Source: an uncultured Bacilli bacterium
GTDB lineage: Bacteria; Bacillota_I; Bacilli_A; RF39; UBA660
Direction of reading: 5' to 3'
Assembly (NCBI GenBank): GCA_944332105.1
Contig: CALVJI010000053.1
Coordinates: 1-8,402, forward strand
Length of the DNA: 8,402 nucleotides
The position numbers were made by a program, and so were the translations under genes. How positions within the stretch are numbered: position 1 is the first letter of the stretch; each line of letters begins with the position of its first letter. Below the pieces are notes generated by a model. That model worked only from the letters and a program-made list of their open reading frames with translations, did not search any database and had not been told where the DNA came from. Shown in pieces: positions 5,463 through 8,402 of the stretch.

Positions 5463-8402
5463 CTATTTAGAAAGCCATACGCGAGTGACATTGATTGTAT
5501 CTTGATTACGATAGGTTGTACAACCATATGAAGAACCTTGTGATGTATAAAAATTCAAAAGTAAATATGCGCCTATTAGCTCTTGATATTTGTTATATTT
5601 TTCCATATAATCTGAACCGTAGCCTTTAGAATTAATATCCAGAACTTTATTTTTTATATTTTGCAATGAAAGTGTTACAGTAATAGAATAGCCTGGACTT
5701 ACTTTAGCCGTTCCAGAATAAGCTTGTAATAAACGTGAATTGTCAGCATCATGATCTCTTAAATCGTGGGTTCGATAACGATATAATCCAATAAAATTCA
5801 CATTTAAGTCTCTTGTGCCACTAATAATATCAAAAGTTACATTGATATTATTATAGTTTAGCCAATCCGTGTTTGTCGTAACATTAAAATAAAAGCCAAT
5901 TGTTCCTTCGTTTTTGTTTCTTGTAGGAATTCTAATATGATCTTCATTAAAATGAGCGTCATTATCAGTTTCAATTAGTCTACTTTCACCACCTTCACAT
6001 GATGATTCATATCTTCCAGTATACAAGCCAGAGAGCATAGTTCCTCTATTATAAATTTCATAAACGGAAATAACTGTAACTTGAGTATTTTTACTGTCGC
6101 CAACTCTTCCAGAACGATCTACCGCTCTTGCATACACCGTATATGTTCCATCGGATAATCCGCTAAAGGTGTAACTTGTCGATGTGGATGAAACCCAAGT
6201 GCTGCCATCTTTGCTGTATTGGTAACTAGCAATACCACTGTGGGAATCACTGCCCCCACTTACTTTTATTGTAATCGTATTATTACTTGTCGTCGCACTT
6301 ACACTACTTATTGTTGGATTGTTTGTATCTACTTTATAAGTACTTGAACATTTTGTGCTACTTACTCTGCCAGATTTATCCGTAACATTTCCACAAATTC
6401 TTCTGGCACTTGAACTTCCTCCAATTGAAACTGTGAAACTATTATTACTTAAAGAAGCAGTTGTATTTGGTGTACATGTGCTTCCTGTTGTAATGCAGTA
6501 TTTCGCGCTCGCAACTCCACTTCCTATATCACTAACACTACCTCTCATTGTTAAAGACTTATACCAACCATTACTTCCTGATGTGCTTGATGCCACACTG
6601 AAGCTTATACTTGGAGTATTGATATCTACTTTATATGTTCCTGAACAAGTTGTACTACTCGTTCTTCCAGCTTTGTCTGTTGTTTGAACACATGCTCGTT
6701 GAGCACTACCGTTACTAACTAAATTTATTGTGATACTATTATTGCTTACCGTTGCATTTGTACTTGGTGTACAACTTGATCCTGTTGTTATACAATATTT
6801 GGCACTGGCTACACCACTATGACTATCACTTAAAGTGGCTTTTAAAGCTAAACTCTTATACCACCCATTGGAACCACTACTACTTGATGAAACACTAAAA
6901 CTTTGACTCGGATTTGTTGTATCTACCTTATAGGCACTGGAACATTTCACCCCACTCGTTCGTCCTGATTTATCTGTAATATTTACACATACTTTTTGAG
7001 CATTCGCATTACTTCTTAAAGCCACTGTAAATTTATTATTACTAATACTTGCATTCGTATTTGGCGTACAAGTTGATCCTGTCGTCGTACAATATTTAGC
7101 ACTCGCGACTCCACTGCCATTATCACTTACTGTGGTAACAATACTTAAACTCTTATACCAACCATTGGATCCAGTTGTTGCATTCGTTGTACTGAAACTT
7201 GCACTTGGATTACTTGTATCCACTTTGTAAGCCGTTGAACAAATTACATTGCTTTCTCTTCCTGCTTTATCGGTAACTCGTATACATGCTTTTTGGGCAT
7301 TACTATTATTTCCAAGAGGAACATTGATATTTCCATTACTAATCGTCGCATTCTGATTTGGGGTACAAGTATTACTTGTGGTTACACAATATTTTGCACT
7401 TGATACTCCACTGCCATTATCTGTGACATTGGCTCTTAAAGTCATACTTTTATACCAACCGTTTGACCCACTTGTGCTACTTCCGATACTCCATGTAGCT
7501 CCTGGGTTATTTGTATCTACATAGTATAAGCTACTACATGTGTTTTCACTGATATTTCCACTTTTATCTAAAACTCTGGCACAGACTCTTTGACCATTAC
7601 TATTGTTCGTTAACGAAATATCAAAAGTATTGCCATTTACTGTTGTAATGGTGGTTGGTTCACAAGTATTTGATGTTGTCGTACAACTGATGACACGGTC
7701 GATTTGATTAGCATCAGTATTTACTGTTCCTCTGATTGTTAAGTTTTTATACCATGGACTGGTTCCAGGAGTATTACTACCAATACTATAAGTAATTGTT
7801 CTACTACTACCATCGACATTTTCTACTGTAAATCTTGTGTTTGCTGCATCTTCATCCCGACTGACATTGCCTGCGTTATCCTCGACACATATATAATATG
7901 TTCCATTTCCTAAATATTCAGTTTGGCTTCCATCACTCGCCGTTTTCTTATTTTCTTCATATTCTCTTCCACTACATGTTGGGGACATTACTACCGAGTA
8001 ACTAGAAACTCCACTTCCTCCATAATCACTTACTTCAAAACTTACTTGTCTTTCGATGGATGTACTTGTACTGTTATCTACTTGAACATTTCCCACGATT
8101 CCTGGTCTTTGTAAATCGAGTAATACTCTAGTACTTGTTTCACTTGTGATTTCTGTGCCATTGACATCAAATGTAATTTGAAGTCTTACTTCCACATTTT
8201 TAATACTTTCAGCTGTTACTTGATAACTTGAGCAATCACTGAGATTTTCATTTGTACAACTCTTATTTCCTTCACCACTCCAAGTGATAGCTGTCATATA
8301 TCGTTCATAGTTTCGGTATTCACTTTTGATTTCATAACGAACTTCTACTGCATTTTCTTGTTGCCATGTAGATGCTTCAAGTTCATTTCCTTCCGTATCA
8401 TA
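5463..8402 (-). CDS. Large Ig-like repeat surface protein, 5'-truncated by the window
   Basis: The frame stays open to the right edge, adding 35 residues before the Met at 8297, which has no role as a start; 979 residues are visible and the true N-terminus is outside. Layout from the edge: a region with extracellular-type beta strands (1-115); a degenerate Ig-like module with two Cys and CVEDNAGNVS (about 116-202); five 99-residue modules (203-697); another Ig-like/FN3-like module with TFSGLSDGTYTVYARAVDRSGRVG (698-778); and an unrecognised beta-rich C-terminal domain (779-979). The Ser/Thr/Asn/Gly-rich composition and module type are typical of exported adhesin-like proteins. No LPXTG motif, transmembrane helix or other C-terminal anchor is present, so any anchoring must be N-terminal; an N-terminal signal anchor or pilin-like leader is possible but unseen. 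Ligand unknown. Base composition matches the neighbours, with no sign of recent transfer. Confidence 0.93.
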   Translation of the reverse strand, partial: YDTEGNELEASTWQQENAVEVRYEIKSEYRNYERYMTAITWSGEGNKSCTNENLSDCSSYQVTAESIKNVEVRLQITFDVNGTEITSETSTRVLLDLQRPGIVGNVQVDNSTSTSIERQVSFEVSDYGGSGVSSYSVVMSPTCSGREYEENKKTASDGSQTEYLGNGTYYICVEDNAGNVSRDEDAANTRFTVENVDGSSRTITYSIGSNTPGTSPWYKNLTIRGTVNTDANQIDRVISCTTTSNTCEPTTITTVNGNTFDISLTNNSNGQRVCARVLDKSGNISENTCSSLYYVDTNNPGATWSIGSSTSGSNGWYKSMTLRANVTDNGSGVSSAKYCVTTSNTCTPNQNATISNGNINVPLGNNSNAQKACIRVTDKAGRESNVICSTAYKVDTSNPSASFSTTNATTGSNGWYKSLSIVTTVSDNGSGVASAKYCTTTGSTCTPNTNASISNNKFTVALRSNANAQKVCVNITDKSGRTSGVKCSSAYKVDTTNPSQSFSVSSSSSGSNGWYKSLALKATLSDSHSGVASAKYCITTGSSCTPSTNATVSNNSITINLVSNGSAQRACVQTTDKAGRTSSTTCSGTYKVDINTPSISFSVASSTSGSNGWYKSLTMRGSVSDIGSGVASAKYCITTGSTCTPNTTASLSNNSFTVSIGGSSSARRICGNVTDKSGRVSSTKCSSTYKVDTNNPTISSVSATTSNNTITIKVSGGSDSHSGIASYQYSKDGSTWVSSTSTSYTFSGLSDGTYTVYARAVDRSGRVGDSKNTQVTVISVYEIYNRGTMLSGLYTGRYESSCEGGESRLIETDNDAHFNEDHIRIPTRNKNEGTIGFYFNVTTNTDWLNYNNINVTFDIISGTRDLNVNFIGLYRYRTHDLRDHDADNSRLLQAYSGTAKVSPGYSITVTLSLQNIKNKVLDINSKGYGSDYMEKYNKYQELIGAYLLLNFYTSQGSSYGCTTYRNQDTINVTRVWLSK
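6312..7796 (-). repeat. Five contiguous in-frame 297-bp (99-aa) Ig-like repeats
   Basis: The units lie at 7796-7500, 7499-7203, 7202-6906, 6905-6609 and 6608-6312, each exactly 99 codons with no spacer. The consensus holds GSNGWYKSL near residues 11-19, SDxGSGVASAKYC (26-38), the turn TTGSTCTPN (40-48), TDKSGR (76-81) and YKVDTNNP (91-98). Four Cys are invariant at unit positions 38, 45, 72 and 87 in all five copies. The first unit is the most divergent (it has TSPWYKNL and lacks the GSGVASAKY block). Units four and five share roughly 63 of 99 residues by eye, while codons differ at many synonymous sites, so the duplications are not recent. Confidence 0.93.

Noticed and set aside
6355..6687. 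Plus-strand open frame of 110 codons antisense to the Ig-like repeats
   Set aside because: It is the mirror of Ser/Thr-rich repeat codons, rich in Leu/Pro/Val, with no Shine-Dalgarno site or recognisable domain.
6312..7796. Regular repeats considered as a CRISPR array or recent mobile duplication
   Set aside because: The 297-bp units are contiguous, in frame and diverged at synonymous sites, with no spacers, terminal inverted repeats or transposase.
8295..8297. ATG at 8297 as the start of the large protein
   Set aside because: The frame is open for 35 more codons to the window edge, no ribosome site precedes this ATG, and no signal peptide follows it.

Overview
The window is AT-rich, compact DNA with every supported gene on the minus strand. 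Low G+C, Shine-Dalgarno sites of the AGGAGG type, tight operon packing and a long surface-type protein of Ig-like modules together suggest a Firmicutes/Bacilli-like organism, possibly an uncultured, gene-dense lineage. That placement is an inference; no rRNA or other definitive marker is present. The standard code fits: tryptophans are read from TGG, and all six stop codons are TAA or TAG.

Reading in the direction of transcription (right to left), the window opens inside a very large gene (5463-8402) whose start lies beyond the right edge. Its product carries Ig-like modules, including five back-to-back 99-residue repeats with four invariant cysteines each, then one more Ig-like module and an unrecognised C-terminal domain. 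A short intrinsic terminator (5440-5462) ends it. The T-run of that terminator overlaps the -35 box of a good sigma-A-type promoter (5412-5441), which starts the next transcription unit almost on top of the first priA start codon.

That unit holds five genes separated by 1-18 bases: priA (3224-5404, primosomal helicase for replication restart), an unrecognised secreted 239-residue protein (2490-3209), fmt (1553-2488, methionyl-tRNA formyltransferase), and two unrecognised cytoplasmic helical proteins (947-1534 and 261-938) that seem distantly related to each other at their C-termini. A large intrinsic terminator at 1-48 probably ends the unit, so both its ends appear to be inside the window. 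In many Firmicutes def, encoding peptide deformylase, lies between priA and fmt; here the secreted unknown occupies that slot.

The last gene ends inside three perfect copies of a 17-bp repeat. Because 17 is not a multiple of three, each copy is read in a different frame and the third supplies the stop codon. No RNA gene, mobile element, CRISPR array or origin was recognised.
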